Source: VRUE01 sp035712345 (lineage in GTDB: Bacteria; Actinomycetota; Thermoleophilia; Solirubrobacterales; 70-9). From it: 64,000 nt of DNA. The notes below the pieces were generated by a model, which was given only the letters and a program-made list of their open reading frames with translations, was not told the origin of the DNA and made no database searches. Positions 28,355 through 35,736 of the stretch are shown here, piece after piece. Both the position numbers and the translations under genes were made by a program. Where the stretch lies: NCBI GenBank assembly GCA_035712345.1, contig DASTAY010000051.1:1-64000 (forward strand). Reading direction: 5' to 3'. How positions within the stretch are numbered: position 1 is the stretch's first letter; each line of letters begins with the position of its first letter.

Positions 28355-28654
28355 TCAATCCAGATCGAACGCGGCCGTAATTGCGTCACTGAGAGTCGCC
28401 TCCTGACCATCGAGCAGCACTCCGATCTGGGCCCCCAAGGCATCGGCGGGGATGGTGGTGATGTTGTCGCAGCTCACGACCGAGGGCTCCGCGAGGCCGT
28501 TCGTCGCATCGACCGCCACCTCGGTTGAGAGTCCGCGGATGGTTGTGGTGATCGGTGCGACGGTGACCGTATTGAGATGCGGCCGAACGAGCTCACGGGT
28601 GAGAATCAACACGGGCCGGGCCTTGTCGAGCTGCGCGACATGGATGGCCCGCAT
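28355..28654 (-). CDS. mazF: MazF/PemK-type endoribonuclease toxin
   Basis: 99 residues, typical MazF size and pattern: N-terminal KARPVLILTRELVRPHLNTVTVAPIT, then IRGLSTEVAVD, and LAEPSVVSCDNITTIPADALG. The conserved Arg (R in RPVLI is shifted; Arg in TTIRG) and Thr/Ser of the active groove are in place. MazF cleaves specific single-stranded RNA when released from its antitoxin. Start overlaps the antitoxin stop (TGATG), as in most mazEF operons. Confidence 0.88.
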   Translation of the reverse strand: MRAIHVAQLDKARPVLILTRELVRPHLNTVTVAPITTTIRGLSTEVAVDATNGLAEPSVVSCDNITTIPADALGAQIGVLLDGQEATLSDAITAAFDLD

Positions 28655-28887
28655 CAGGCAAGGTCACGGGGCAGGCTGGCCGCGTGCTCGGCAAGCCCTG
28701 CGAGTTCGGGGTCGGGACCGGTGCGGGCAAGGATCCGGGCATCGCGTTCGGCGAGTGCGCGCCGACGTTCGCGCTCAAGCGCATGGGTGACGACTGCCGC
28801 CCGACTTCGTACGGCTCCGGAGTCGACGATCTCGTCGACGAAGTCGACAAGCTCATCCGAAAGCCGAACTGCGATCTGCTTGCTCAT
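28654..28887 (-). CDS. Ribbon-helix-helix antitoxin partnered with MazF
   Basis: 77 residues starting MSKQIAVRLSDELVDFVDEIV; the basic strand KQIAVRL and two following helices (to about 48) make a ribbon-helix-helix DNA-binding domain, the C-terminal half a flexible toxin-binding region rich in Arg/Glu/Asp. Precedes mazF with one-base overlap. Expected to neutralise MazF and repress its own operon from the region 28888-28987. Confidence 0.83.
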   Translation of the reverse strand: MSKQIAVRLSDELVDFVDEIVDSGAVRSRAAVVTHALERERRRALAERDARILARTGPDPELAGLAEHAASLPRDLA

Positions 28888-28987
28888 CCCAAAATGGTAG
28901 CAAACTGGTAGCACTATCTCGTGCTGACTCTTGCCGAGCACGTCGAAACGCCGCTTGATCGAAGACGTGTGCGGCCCGAGCGAGTGG

Positions 28988-29404
28988 CTAGACAGGGCGC
29001 ATCGCCGACGCGGAGAGGAGTCGTAGAGGTGCGTGGCGCGCGATGACCTGGAAATCCGTGTCACAAGCAAGCAGTTCCGCCTCGTTGCGCATCGCGACGA
29101 TCGCAATCAGGCAGTCCGTGAGCTGACGCGGTGTCTCGCCTCCTCGTCGACAGAGCCGGTATAGCTCGGCGGCGCTCTCGTAATCCGCCGGTGCATTCAC
29201 TCCCAGGAAGCGATTCCCGTAGAGAAGGCGCCGCAGCCGGTCACGCTCTGCCCGATCCTTGGCCCCAGCCAGGACCTCCATCATCACAACGTCGGTAGTG
29301 GCCACCTCGGCCCGCTCGTCCAGGGCGGTCTTCATGCGTAGATGGACCGGGCTTCCCGTCGCTCGTAGCAACTCAATCCATGCCGAAGTATCGGCGAGGA
29401 TCAC
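28988..29404 (-). CDS. vapC: VapC-type PIN-domain ribonuclease toxin
   Basis: 138 residues. PIN acidic residues visible: Asp5 (LADTSAWIELL), Glu43 (VMMEVLAG), Asp97 (QLTDCLIAI) and Asp115/117 (ACDTDF), which bind Mg for tRNA or rRNA cleavage. The start overlaps the vapB stop by ATGA. The 3' end is duplicated as a remnant at 28267. Confidence 0.9.
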   Translation of the reverse strand: MILADTSAWIELLRATGSPVHLRMKTALDERAEVATTDVVMMEVLAGAKDRAERDRLRRLLYGNRFLGVNAPADYESAAELYRLCRRGGETPRQLTDCLIAIVAMRNEAELLACDTDFQVIARHAPLRLLSASAMRPV

Positions 29405-29613
29405 AGCTCCGGTATCTCTTCGCGCGAGCGAATCTCGTCTAGGTCGCCACCCCAGCCGACTCCCTCCATCTCGAGCATTTCCTCGCGGTCCATAGGCTCC
29501 CCCGCGAGTTTTCGCAAAGCCAGGTCAACGGCCTCCCGCTTGCTGGGAAGGCGATAGATCTCCATTACGCGCTCGATCAGCTTGTCATCGATATCGATGT
29601 TGGTCCGCGCCAC
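29401..29613 (-). CDS. vapB: VapB-type antitoxin
   Basis: 70 residues from GTG at 29613: VARTNIDIDDKLIERVMEIYRLPSKREAVDLALRKL is the ribbon-helix-helix-like N-terminal domain common to actinobacterial VapB proteins. The acidic tail (about 42-70, EEMLEMEGVGWGGDLDEIR) binds the toxin groove. Frame is open upstream to 29700, but similarity begins at the GTG. Immediately upstream, 29614-29650 is rich in A/T (ACACCTTGTGGTGTATGGATACACC) with inverted repeats GTGTAT/ATACAC, a likely operator. Confidence 0.87.
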   Translation of the reverse strand: MARTNIDIDDKLIERVMEIYRLPSKREAVDLALRKLAGEPMDREEMLEMEGVGWGGDLDEIRSREEIPEL

Positions 29614-29655
29614 CCCCGAAGGATACACCTTGTGGTGTATGGATACACCGATAAG
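29614..29655 (-). promoter_or_regulatory. Candidate vapBC promoter/operator
   Basis: Short A/T-rich stretch directly upstream of vapB with overlapping inverted repeats TACACC/GGTGTA and TGTAT/ATACA. The position fits autoregulation by the VapBC complex. Not otherwise verified. Confidence 0.45.
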
Positions 29656-29696
29656 GTCGCCTCGGCCTGAGAGAGCTACCTGCCCCTCTCCGCGCA

Positions 29697-31046
29697 TCAC
29701 GCCACCAGCCTCACTTCGAAGCTCGGCGCCGCGATCGCGCCGGCGCCGCCGAGGAGGGCGAGGATCCGACTCACGTACGCGGTCGTCTCAGGAATGGAGG
29801 GCACGCAGTGGCAGGCTTCGACAGGGGCCGGGCCGGCGTTGTAGGCCGCGAGAGCGAGTTGGGGGGAGCCGAGCTGGCGGATCAGGTCTGACATCAGGTG
29901 GGCCTGGGCTTCCATTGCTTCCACGGGGTCGAAGGGGTTCTCCAGGCCATAGGAGGCGGCTGTGCTCGGAATGAACTGGGCGATGCCCTCCGCCCCGGCG
30001 GACGAGACGGCGAACGGGTTGAAGTTCGACTCGGCCATCAGTTGGGCCGCCAGCAGGGCCGCCGAGACGTTCCAGTGGGAGGCGGCGCGCAGCAGCGGCG
30101 CCCGAAAGCGTGCGGGTACGAACTCCGGCAATCCCGGCGCCCCGGCGAGGGCGCCATCCCCCCCGCCTGCGACCCCACTGGCGCCGAGCGCGTTGCCGGC
30201 CGCCGAGCAGGGCGCCGGCGGTCGGTCGTATCCGTAGTGCCAGGCCTCCCAGGAATAACGCTGGACGAAGCCGAAGCGCGAGGCGTTCGCGGCGAGCCAG
30301 GCGTAAGCCGCTTCCGGGCCGAGGTCGAGCTCGGTGGCGCAGCGATGCAACGAGTGGCCGGGCGGGGCGACCCACCGGGGATCCGGGTGGGCGGCAAAGA
30401 GGGCCGCCTGTTCGGCGTCGGAGCGAAAGCCCGAGTTGACGACGAGGCTCAGACCGGCGCGTGCGGCGGCAGCGGCCATCCTGTCGAACGCGGCAGCCAC
30501 GTCGGGGCGCATACCCTCGCCATCGCGGTAGACGAGCGGACCGCTGTAGCCGCCGCCACTCGCCGTCGCCGCCATCCCGCTCGATTCGCCCGCCGGTGCC
30601 GCCGCCTCGGCCACAGCCGAGGCTTCGACGTCAGGGCGCTCGTGCCCGTCGCCCAGCTCGAGCCTGCCGGTCACCACGGCTCTCACCCGCACCGGCGCGA
30701 AGGAATGCAGGTCGGGGAAGGAGATCCGCAGGCGCCGCTCGTCCACGTCGTTGCCCCGGGCGATCGCTACCGCCGCCGCCCGCGCCCGCGCCAGGTACTC
30801 CGGCTTCTCCATGTGCGCCGGGTTGGGCAGGCCGTTTGGCAGCGTCGGCGGCGCCAGCAGGCGTGGCAAGTCGTCGCGCATCGAGCGCGCCGCCGAGATC
30901 GCCGCCAGATCGGCGGCGCGCTGCGCCCTCCCCTTGCCCGTCACCGCGCCGGCTATCGCGACCAGCGCCAGCGCCGCGACGATCAGCGCGAAGGCGCCGC
31001 CCAACGCCAGCAACAGCGCCTGTCCCTCCTCTCGCCGAGCTTCCAT
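29697..31046 (-). CDS. TadG-like pilin-type N-terminus fused to VanY-type peptidase and lytic transglycosylase
   Basis: 449 residues with three parts. Residues 5-60: TadE/TadG-type start (EEGQALLLALGGAFALIVAALALVAIAG, one membrane helix, then RAADLAAISAARS). Residues 175-275: D-alanyl-D-alanine carboxypeptidase of the VanY/DD-peptidase fold, with NSGFRSDAEQ, HSLHRCATELDLG (zinc His and Asp241) and WEAWHYGY (Glu267, zinc His270). Residues 320-430: goose-type/SLT lysozyme, catalytic Glu339 in MAESNFNP, GAEGIAQFIPSTA, LALAAYNAGP. It could anchor at the membrane and open murein for a Tad-like secretion or pilus system. The combination is unusual. Confidence 0.85.
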   Translation of the reverse strand: MEARREEGQALLLALGGAFALIVAALALVAIAGAVTGKGRAQRAADLAAISAARSMRDDLPRLLAPPTLPNGLPNPAHMEKPEYLARARAAAVAIARGNDVDERRLRISFPDLHSFAPVRVRAVVTGRLELGDGHERPDVEASAVAEAAAPAGESSGMAATASGGGYSGPLVYRDGEGMRPDVAAAFDRMAAAAARAGLSLVVNSGFRSDAEQAALFAAHPDPRWVAPPGHSLHRCATELDLGPEAAYAWLAANASRFGFVQRYSWEAWHYGYDRPPAPCSAAGNALGASGVAGGGDGALAGAPGLPEFVPARFRAPLLRAASHWNVSAALLAAQLMAESNFNPFAVSSAGAEGIAQFIPSTAASYGLENPFDPVEAMEAQAHLMSDLIRQLGSPQLALAAYNAGPAPVEACHCVPSIPETTAYVSRILALLGGAGAIAAPSFEVRLVA

Positions 31047-31100
31047 GGCGCGACCCTGGCGGGCCCAGGCGCGCGTGTGACGCGCTCAGTCAAAATTCTT

Positions 31101-31139
31101 TGCGATCGAACCAGCGCGGAAGTGTGTCCGGACCCAGGG
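31101..31139 (+). repeat. 39-bp dispersed repeat, copy 1
   Basis: TGCGATCGAACCAGCGCGGA and the following 19 bases recur at 34340-34378 with 37 of 39 identical, same orientation. It lies between the duplicated winged-helix gene and the TadG-like gene start. A weaker match is found upstream of the TadE-like gene (around 36105-36155). Confidence 0.75.
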
Positions 31140-31165
31140 ACGAAGGTCTGTGTCGGCCGCCCCAG

Positions 31166-32464
31166 CTACCTCTCTAAAGCAAAGACATTCCCTGTGCCGG
31201 CGGACTCATTTGGCTCGCCATCCGCCGTAACCACCGGTGCCCTTCGGCAACGCACATGCGCCAGCGAGGCCACGATGATCGACTTGGTCGGCTCCCCCGA
31301 CTTGGCGCAGCGGTTAGTCGATTCAACCTCGATCTCCTGAACTCGCGCCCAATGCCTCGCCTGCTCGTCGGCTATGTCCTCGCGGCCCTGAGAATCGACG
31401 TGGAACCAGCGCCATGACAACCAGACGCGGCGATCGTCAGCCAACTTCCCCGCCCACAGCGCGGCAAGCGACTCGGCCATAACCGCTTGGAGAATCACGC
31501 CAGCAAATGCCTGCCTCTCCACAGGGCGCAGCGCCTCGATTTCCTCATCACTGTAGAACGACATTGCAATCGCTCGGTAGTAGTGCTGGATCATGTTGCC
31601 GACCCGCTTGGAGTAGGCCAGTTCGATCGAGCCCTCGTCCAGCAGTTCCTTGAGGTGGTGCTTGATCTTGTCCGGCTCCTCGCCGATCAACGCGGCCAAT
31701 TCGTAGCGGTTGCGCACGCCTTCGTTCAGAAGCCCCAGGATTTCCACTCGCTTCCGGTGCTTGAGCGCGTAGCCGAGGGCTTCCTCTATCCCACGCTTCC
31801 CCTGGCCCAACCTGACCGGCGGCGGAGCGCTTTCTCCCGAGCGCGGCACCGCTATTGGCGGGGGCGCAGAGAAACGGAAGCGTTCAAATCCCAGTGAGGT
31901 AACGATGATCGACCTGGTCTGCTCGCCTGACCCGGCGCAGCGTTCAAGCGATTCAACCTCAATCTCCTGAACGCGCTCCCAATGCCTCGCCTGGTCGTCC
32001 GCTATCTCCCCACGGCCCCGAGCATCGACGTTGAACCAGCGCCAGGACAGCCAAACCCGTCGATCGTTAACCATCTTCCCCGCCCAAAGAGCAGCCATCG
32101 CCTCGGACATGACCCCCTCGAAGATCACGCCTGCGATCGCCTCTCTCGCCTCTGGCGGCATCGCGGCAATCTCCTCATCGGTGTAGAAGGGAATCTCTAC
32201 CGCTCGGTAGTAGTACTCGAAGGCGTTGCGCACCGATTTGACATAGGCAATCTCGATGGAACCGTCTGCAAGCATTTCCCTGAGGTGATGCGCGACGTTC
32301 TTGCTCGCGGGGGCGCGAATCAAACGCAATAGTTCCTCCCGGGAGCGCGCCCCTTCGTTGAGGATCGCCAGAATTTCCGCCCGAGCTTGATGCGTGATGG
32401 CGTAGGCGACGGCGTCGGCAACGCTGCGCTTCCCCTGCCCCAGTCTGATTTTCGTCTCCACCAA
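31166..32464 (-). CDS. Tandem-duplicated winged-helix regulator
   Basis: 432 residues made of two homologous halves, about 1-205 and 220-405. Each half starts IRLGQGKR / VRLGQGKR, carries an ArsR-like winged helix (ILAILNEGARSREELLRLI...HHLREML and ILGLLNEGVRNRYELAALI...HHLKELL), a YYYRAV/HYYRAI tail, and an effector-like helical block with WAGK(M/L)..DRRVWLSWRWF and ARHW(E/A)RVQEIEVES. The halves are clearly one duplicated gene, now partly diverged. Such a protein could be a covalent pseudo-dimer. The target is unknown; base composition is less GC-rich than the core genes. Confidence 0.8.
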   Translation of the reverse strand: MVETKIRLGQGKRSVADAVAYAITHQARAEILAILNEGARSREELLRLIRAPASKNVAHHLREMLADGSIEIAYVKSVRNAFEYYYRAVEIPFYTDEEIAAMPPEAREAIAGVIFEGVMSEAMAALWAGKMVNDRRVWLSWRWFNVDARGRGEIADDQARHWERVQEIEVESLERCAGSGEQTRSIIVTSLGFERFRFSAPPPIAVPRSGESAPPPVRLGQGKRGIEEALGYALKHRKRVEILGLLNEGVRNRYELAALIGEEPDKIKHHLKELLDEGSIELAYSKRVGNMIQHYYRAIAMSFYSDEEIEALRPVERQAFAGVILQAVMAESLAALWAGKLADDRRVWLSWRWFHVDSQGREDIADEQARHWARVQEIEVESTNRCAKSGEPTKSIIVASLAHVRCRRAPVVTADGEPNESAGTGNVFALER

Positions 32465-32633
32465 GGTAGTCGCTCCGTGCCCTTCTGATACTCAGGCGTG
32501 CCAGAGCATAAGGGCTTGCTCGGAGAAAAGGTGTCGTCAGGCCGAGCTAGGACCGATACTCGACCTTTTCTTAGCATTCATTCCTTGTTCAGCGGAACCA
32601 TCCGTTGAAAGACGAGGAAGGGAGGTGACTGCG
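32465..32633. promoter_or_regulatory. A/T-richer spacer with probable divergent promoters
   Basis: Between the duplicated winged-helix gene (minus) and two small plus-strand ORFs. Contains A/T-rich stretches (CGACCTTTTCTTAGCATTCATTCC) and GGGAGGTGACTGCG leading into the first small ORF. No precise promoter boxes can be assigned. The full stretch 32465-32851 has no larger gene on either strand. Confidence 0.35.
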
Positions 32634-32693
32634 ATGAAGGTCGCGCAGATCGCGCACGTCTTTTCGAGCGTGCATGTAATGAAGCACGCCTAA
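32634..32693 (+). CDS. Small ORF, 19 residues, strong ribosome binding site
   Basis: Encodes MKVAQIAHVFSSVHVMKHA. GGGAGGTGAC stands seven bases before the ATG, a nearly perfect Shine-Dalgarno sequence and much stronger than those of its neighbours. The peptide has three histidines and alternating hydrophobics. With a second 19-codon ORF downstream it may be a leader peptide, a secreted signal or a small protein. No family recognised. Confidence 0.4.
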   Translation: MKVAQIAHVFSSVHVMKHA

Positions 32694-32772
32694 GTCGTGC
32701 GATGCTGGGGCCGGTCGCGGTCCGTTTGCGTAGAGCCCGTGGCCGGCTCCCCCGTCTTCGTTCCGAGGTGAC

Positions 32773-32832
32773 ATGAAGGCTCGGAAGTTTATGCAAAAAC
32801 TTGTGAAGTTTCCTATGGCGGTTTCGGGCTAG
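32773..32832 (+). CDS. Small ORF, 19 residues, strong ribosome binding site
   Basis: Encodes MKARKFMQKLVKFPMAVSG, a basic amphipathic-looking peptide, preceded by GAGGTGAC with very short spacing. It ends 19 bp before the XRE regulator. Within it, AACTTGTGAAGTT (about 32798-32810) is a perfect 5-bp inverted repeat that could be an operator instead. Its pairing with the small ORF at 32634, same length and same type of ribosome binding site, is the main support. Confidence 0.35.
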   Translation: MKARKFMQKLVKFPMAVSG

Positions 32833-32851
32833 AGCGCAGACGATCCCGGCC

Positions 32852-33046
32852 ATGGCCGACTTCGGCACCAGGCTGCGGGAGGCGCGGGAACGCCTCGGGC
32901 TCACCCAGGAAGAGGTCGCGCAACGCAGCGGCGTCCATGTCACCGAGGTCAGCCGGATGGAGTCCGGAAAGCGGGATCCGAAAATCTCGACGCTGCGCCG
33001 ACTCGCAAAGGCGGTCGAGGTCAAGCCCGGCCAACTCGTCGACTGA
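32852..33046 (+). CDS. XRE-family transcriptional regulator (HTH_3)
   Basis: 64 residues, only the Cro/C1-type helix-turn-helix: FGTRLREARERLGLTQEEVAQRSGVHVTEVSRMESGKRDPKISTLRRLAKAVEVKPGQLVD. All five helices are recognisable. No extra domain. Follows two small ORFs; could control them. Confidence 0.88.
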   Translation: MADFGTRLREARERLGLTQEEVAQRSGVHVTEVSRMESGKRDPKISTLRRLAKAVEVKPGQLVD

Positions 33047-33246
33047 CACACGCAATTGGGCCGCTATCCATTCGTGCAAGCTCGCTCATTTTACTAAGGA
33101 AAACTCTAGTAAGAGCAATAGCTCTGCCCGAGTTGTGAAACTTACTCAGAGGTCGGCAAGACTCACATCGTTCCGAGAAGTTGACACTTCTTATTTCAAA
33201 TAGCACCGACCGCTAAGCCGAGCGGCGGCTGGAAGGGGCGAGAGAA
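33047..33246 (+). promoter_or_regulatory. A/T-rich upstream region of winged-helix gene
   Basis: The most A/T-rich 150 bp of the window (about 33085-33200), with TTGTGAAACTT (compare CTTGTGAAGTTT at 32799) and TTGACA at about 33180, a consensus -35, but no good -10. No convincing ORF on plus. It probably holds the promoter of the gene at 33247 and may be foreign DNA. Confidence 0.35.
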
Positions 33247-33984
33247 ATGCCAAGAGGCAAGTCAAGCAACGGGAATGGTGCGGGAGGCGGGTCTCATCTG
33301 CCCGTCCTGGTGGACCGGCGGCTCGTCAAGGCGCTGGATCACACCCTGCGTCAGCACATCCTGCTCGCCACTGTGGCGGGAGAGATCAGTCCCAACGAGC
33401 TTTCGAAGGCGCTCGACGAGGGGCTCAGTCAGATCAGCTACCACGTCAAGGTCCTGCGCGAGGACTGCGACGGGATGATCGAAGAGACGCGCACCGAGCC
33501 GCGCCGGGGGGCGGTCGAGCACTACTACCGCGCGACCCCGAAGAGCCTGTTCCCGGCGAAGGCATGGCGGCGACTCAAGAAAGGGCTGCGCGCCGTGGTC
33601 GGAGCCGGCCAGGCGAGCGACCTGTTCAACGACCTCGCAGAAGCCCTGCAAGCGGGCAAGCTGCAGGGGCCGCACGACCACATCAACCGCACGCCCCTCG
33701 TCCTCGACGCCGAGGGACAGAAAAACGTGCGGGCAATCGCGGAGCGCGCGACCAAGGAAGTCGAAAACGAGCAGCGGGCGACGGCGAAGCGCAGGGAGAA
33801 GGCCGACGGCGACGGAGAGGTCGTCGGCTACACCTTCGCCCTGCTGGCCTTCGAGGCAGCCTGGGAGCCCGCCGACGCGGATGCCCTGGTCGCAGAGGTC
33901 GAGGCGACGACGAACGGAGCAAACGGGGCCGGTCGAAACGGCGGAGGGAGCAAGAGGGGCGGCAGGCGCAAGGCAGGGACGTAG
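33247..33984 (+). CDS. ArsR-like winged-helix regulator with C-terminal helical domain
   Basis: 245 residues. Basic Gly-rich leader (1-20), winged helix about 25-95 (DRRLVKALDHTLRQHILLATVAGEISPNELSKAL..ISYHVKVLRED), ending VEHYYRATPKSLFPAKAWRRL, the same HYYRA hinge as in the proteins at 6.2 and 31.2 kb. Then a helical domain with an acidic/basic coil (140-190) and a Gly/Arg/Lys tail. GGGGCGAGAG precedes the ATG. Likely DNA-binding; ligand unknown. Confidence 0.78.
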   Translation: MPRGKSSNGNGAGGGSHLPVLVDRRLVKALDHTLRQHILLATVAGEISPNELSKALDEGLSQISYHVKVLREDCDGMIEETRTEPRRGAVEHYYRATPKSLFPAKAWRRLKKGLRAVVGAGQASDLFNDLAEALQAGKLQGPHDHINRTPLVLDAEGQKNVRAIAERATKEVENEQRATAKRREKADGDGEVVGYTFALLAFEAAWEPADADALVAEVEATTNGANGAGRNGGGSKRGGRRKAGT

Positions 33985-34063
33985 AGCCGCGCAAGGGGCG
34001 TTGGGGACGGCAGGGCCGTCCCCACGCCCCCCGGCGCCTACCGACACACCGAGCGGAGAGAAC

Positions 34064-34330
34064 ATGACCCATTGCGAGATCCCACCCAAGTACAACGTGG
34101 CGACCGTCGAAGCCGTGATCCTCGAAGTCGCGGCAGAACTGCACCCCCAGAACCCGACGGCAAATGAGGTTGCGCTGACGATCATCGGCGACCCCGACGA
34201 CGCCAGGGAGGTCGAGACAGCCGCTCGGGCGATCCGGGGGCTCCGCGAGTCCGGCCTGTTCAAAGTCCGTGACGACGAGATCGTCGAGCCGACGCCGGCA
34301 GCCCTCCGCGCCGTCGCGCTCCTCACGTAG
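34064..34330 (+). CDS. Small protein, probable winged-helix
   Basis: 88 residues, good ribosome binding site (GCGGAGAGAAC). Predicted order helix-helix-strand with HPQNPTANEVALTIIGDPDDAREVETAARAIRGLRESGLFKVRDDEIVEPT, which looks like a winged helix with a wing at LFKVRDDEIVEPT. No family recognised. Lies between the winged-helix gene and a lipoprotein-like gene on the same strand; may be co-regulated. Confidence 0.6.
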   Translation: MTHCEIPPKYNVATVEAVILEVAAELHPQNPTANEVALTIIGDPDDAREVETAARAIRGLRESGLFKVRDDEIVEPTPAALRAVALLT

Positions 34331-34339
34331 CGAAATCCC

Positions 34340-34378
34340 CTGCGATCGAACCAGCGCGGAAGCGTGTCCGTACCCAGG
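34340..34378 (+). repeat. 39-bp dispersed repeat, copy 2
   Basis: 37 of 39 bases identical to 31101-31139 and in the same orientation; occupies the gap before the secreted-repeat protein gene at 34408. Whether it is a promoter, operator or mobile remnant is not clear. Confidence 0.75.
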
Positions 34379-34407
34379 GTGAACCGGAATCCGACCGAGG
34401 AGCGCCA

Positions 34408-34851
34408 ATGCCGCAGCCTTCCACCACCCGTCTCCCCCGCCCCACGAGCGTCGCGATCCTCGCGGCCATCGCGATCATCGCCCTAGCCGGCCTCTTCGGC
34501 TCGCTCGCATCGGCCCAGACCAGCAAGCGCGTCGTCAAGGAGGGCCACGCCGGCGGACATACCGTTCTGACCGACAAGGCCGGGCTGACCCTCTACAGCC
34601 TCAGCGTCGAGAAGCACGGCCACTTCATCTGCACCGGCTCCTGCGTCTCCACCTGGATCCCGCTGTTGGTCCGTCCCGGTGTGAAGCCCACCGGCCCGGT
34701 CAGCCTCGGCGTCGTCAAGCGACCCGACGGCAAGCGGCAGGTGACCTTCGACGGCAGGCCGCTCTACAGGTTCGACGGAGACTCGCGCAAGGGCGAAGCC
34801 AACGGCGAGGGCTTCAAGGACGTCGGCACGTGGCACTCCGCCAGGCCGTAG
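34408..34851 (+). CDS. Exported protein of the 'secreted repeat of unknown function' family (Lipoprotein_15-like)
   Basis: 147 residues. A basic N-terminus and hydrophobic segment (15-32, ending SLASAQT) act as signal or anchor. Two repeats follow: VLTDKAGLTLYSLSVEKHGHFICTGSCVSTWIPLL with paired cysteines and a conserved Trp, and VTFDGRPLYRFDGDSRKGEANGEGF. The family is extracytoplasmic and of unknown function. The 3' end overlaps the convergent ATPase-like gene by 38 bp. Confidence 0.8.
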   Translation: MPQPSTTRLPRPTSVAILAAIAIIALAGLFGSLASAQTSKRVVKEGHAGGHTVLTDKAGLTLYSLSVEKHGHFICTGSCVSTWIPLLVRPGVKPTGPVSLGVVKRPDGKRQVTFDGRPLYRFDGDSRKGEANGEGFKDVGTWHSARP

Positions 34852-35410
34852 CGGACAAGGGCCTCGGCAGGGCCTGAGCCTCCCCGGGCAAGGCGCCGCA
34901 AAGGGCGGCGCGTTCGACCACCCAACCGAGCCGCCGCTTGAGGACAGCCACGCGGAGCCCCTGGCCGATCAGGTCGCGGACGACGAGCGCCGTCAGGGCG
35001 CGATCGTCCGCGACATCGGCCCGGAGCAGAACCGCGGTCGGTCGGATGCGCGGCGCGGCAAGCATCGCGCGGAGCAGATCCGGCGGCAGGTGGACGACCG
35101 CGGCGGACTCGCGGGCGAGCGGCAAAGCGGCGGCGAGCGCCTCGATCTCCGCGGGCTCCGGCGCGAGCGTCAGCTGACCGAACCGCCCCCGCGAGGCGAC
35201 GGCGGCGTCCGGCAGGTGCGCCGCCAGGCGCTCCTCCAGGGCCCGCGCTCCGCTCGTCGCGAAGAGGGTCGAGCGGCGCCCGCCGCCATCCTCGAGGTCG
35301 ATCAAGAGGGCCGCCCGGTCGGGCTCCGAAGCCGCGCAGGCGAGCGCCGCGGCCGCGCCCCGCGATCCGATGGCGGCGCCGACCCGGCAGACGAGCACGA
35401 CGGCGCTCAT
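34814..35410 (-). CDS. MinD/CpaE-like protein with degenerate P-loop, Tad cluster
   Basis: 198 residues. Pattern of the MinD/ParA fold: SAVVLVCRVGAAIGSRGAAAALACA at the P-loop position (no lysine), AALLIDLEDGG at the A' position, and later strands VVHLPPD and PTAVLLRADVADD. Coupled by ATGA to the TadE-like gene upstream, so a TadZ/CpaE-like localisation role in a pilus machine is plausible. It cannot bind ATP in the usual way. The family is not certain. Confidence 0.5.
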   Translation of the reverse strand: MSAVVLVCRVGAAIGSRGAAAALACAASEPDRAALLIDLEDGGGRRSTLFATSGARALEERLAAHLPDAAVASRGRFGQLTLAPEPAEIEALAAALPLARESAAVVHLPPDLLRAMLAAPRIRPTAVLLRADVADDRALTALVVRDLIGQGLRVAVLKRRLGWVVERAALCGALPGEAQALPRPLSATAWRSATCRRP

Positions 35411-35736
35411 TTCGGCCTCGCCTGGGTGGAGGAGGTGACCGCGAGGCGGTCGGCGAGGGCCGGCAGCGGCGAGGGTGGGCGCAGGCGCACGGTGACCCGC
35501 CCGCCCTCGACGGAGACGGTGACGTCGTCCTCGGCCCAACCAGGGAGCGCGTCGCGCGCCGCGGCCACAGCGGGCCGTCCCGACGCCAGCGCAAGCGCCC
35601 CGGCCTCCGCCGCCCCGTCGGCGAGCGTCAGCGCGTAGCCGGTTGCGAGCAGCTGCAGGGCGAGAAGCCCGGCCAGCGCGAGAACCGGCAGCGCGGCGGC
35701 CAGCTCGACGGTGGCCTGCCCCCTCTCCCTAGCCAC
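35407..35736 (-). CDS. TadE/TadG-like pseudopilin-type protein
   Basis: 109 residues. N-terminal RERGQATVELAAALPVLALAGLLALQLLATGYAL is the TadE signature: short basic lead, Glu in the helix, long hydrophobic helix. The small extracytoplasmic domain follows. Overlaps the other TadE-like gene by eight bases. Minor component of a Flp/Tad-type pilus or related secretion device; the ATPase and membrane core genes are not in the window. Confidence 0.78.
   Translation of the reverse strand: MARERGQATVELAAALPVLALAGLLALQLLATGYALTLADGAAEAGALALASGRPAVAAARDALPGWAEDDVTVSVEGGRVTVRLRPPSPLPALADRLAVTSSTQARPK

Noticed and set aside
33021..33206. 61-codon minus-strand ORF over the A/T-rich region
   Set aside because: It overlaps the XRE gene end, has no ribosome binding site and no recognisable pattern.
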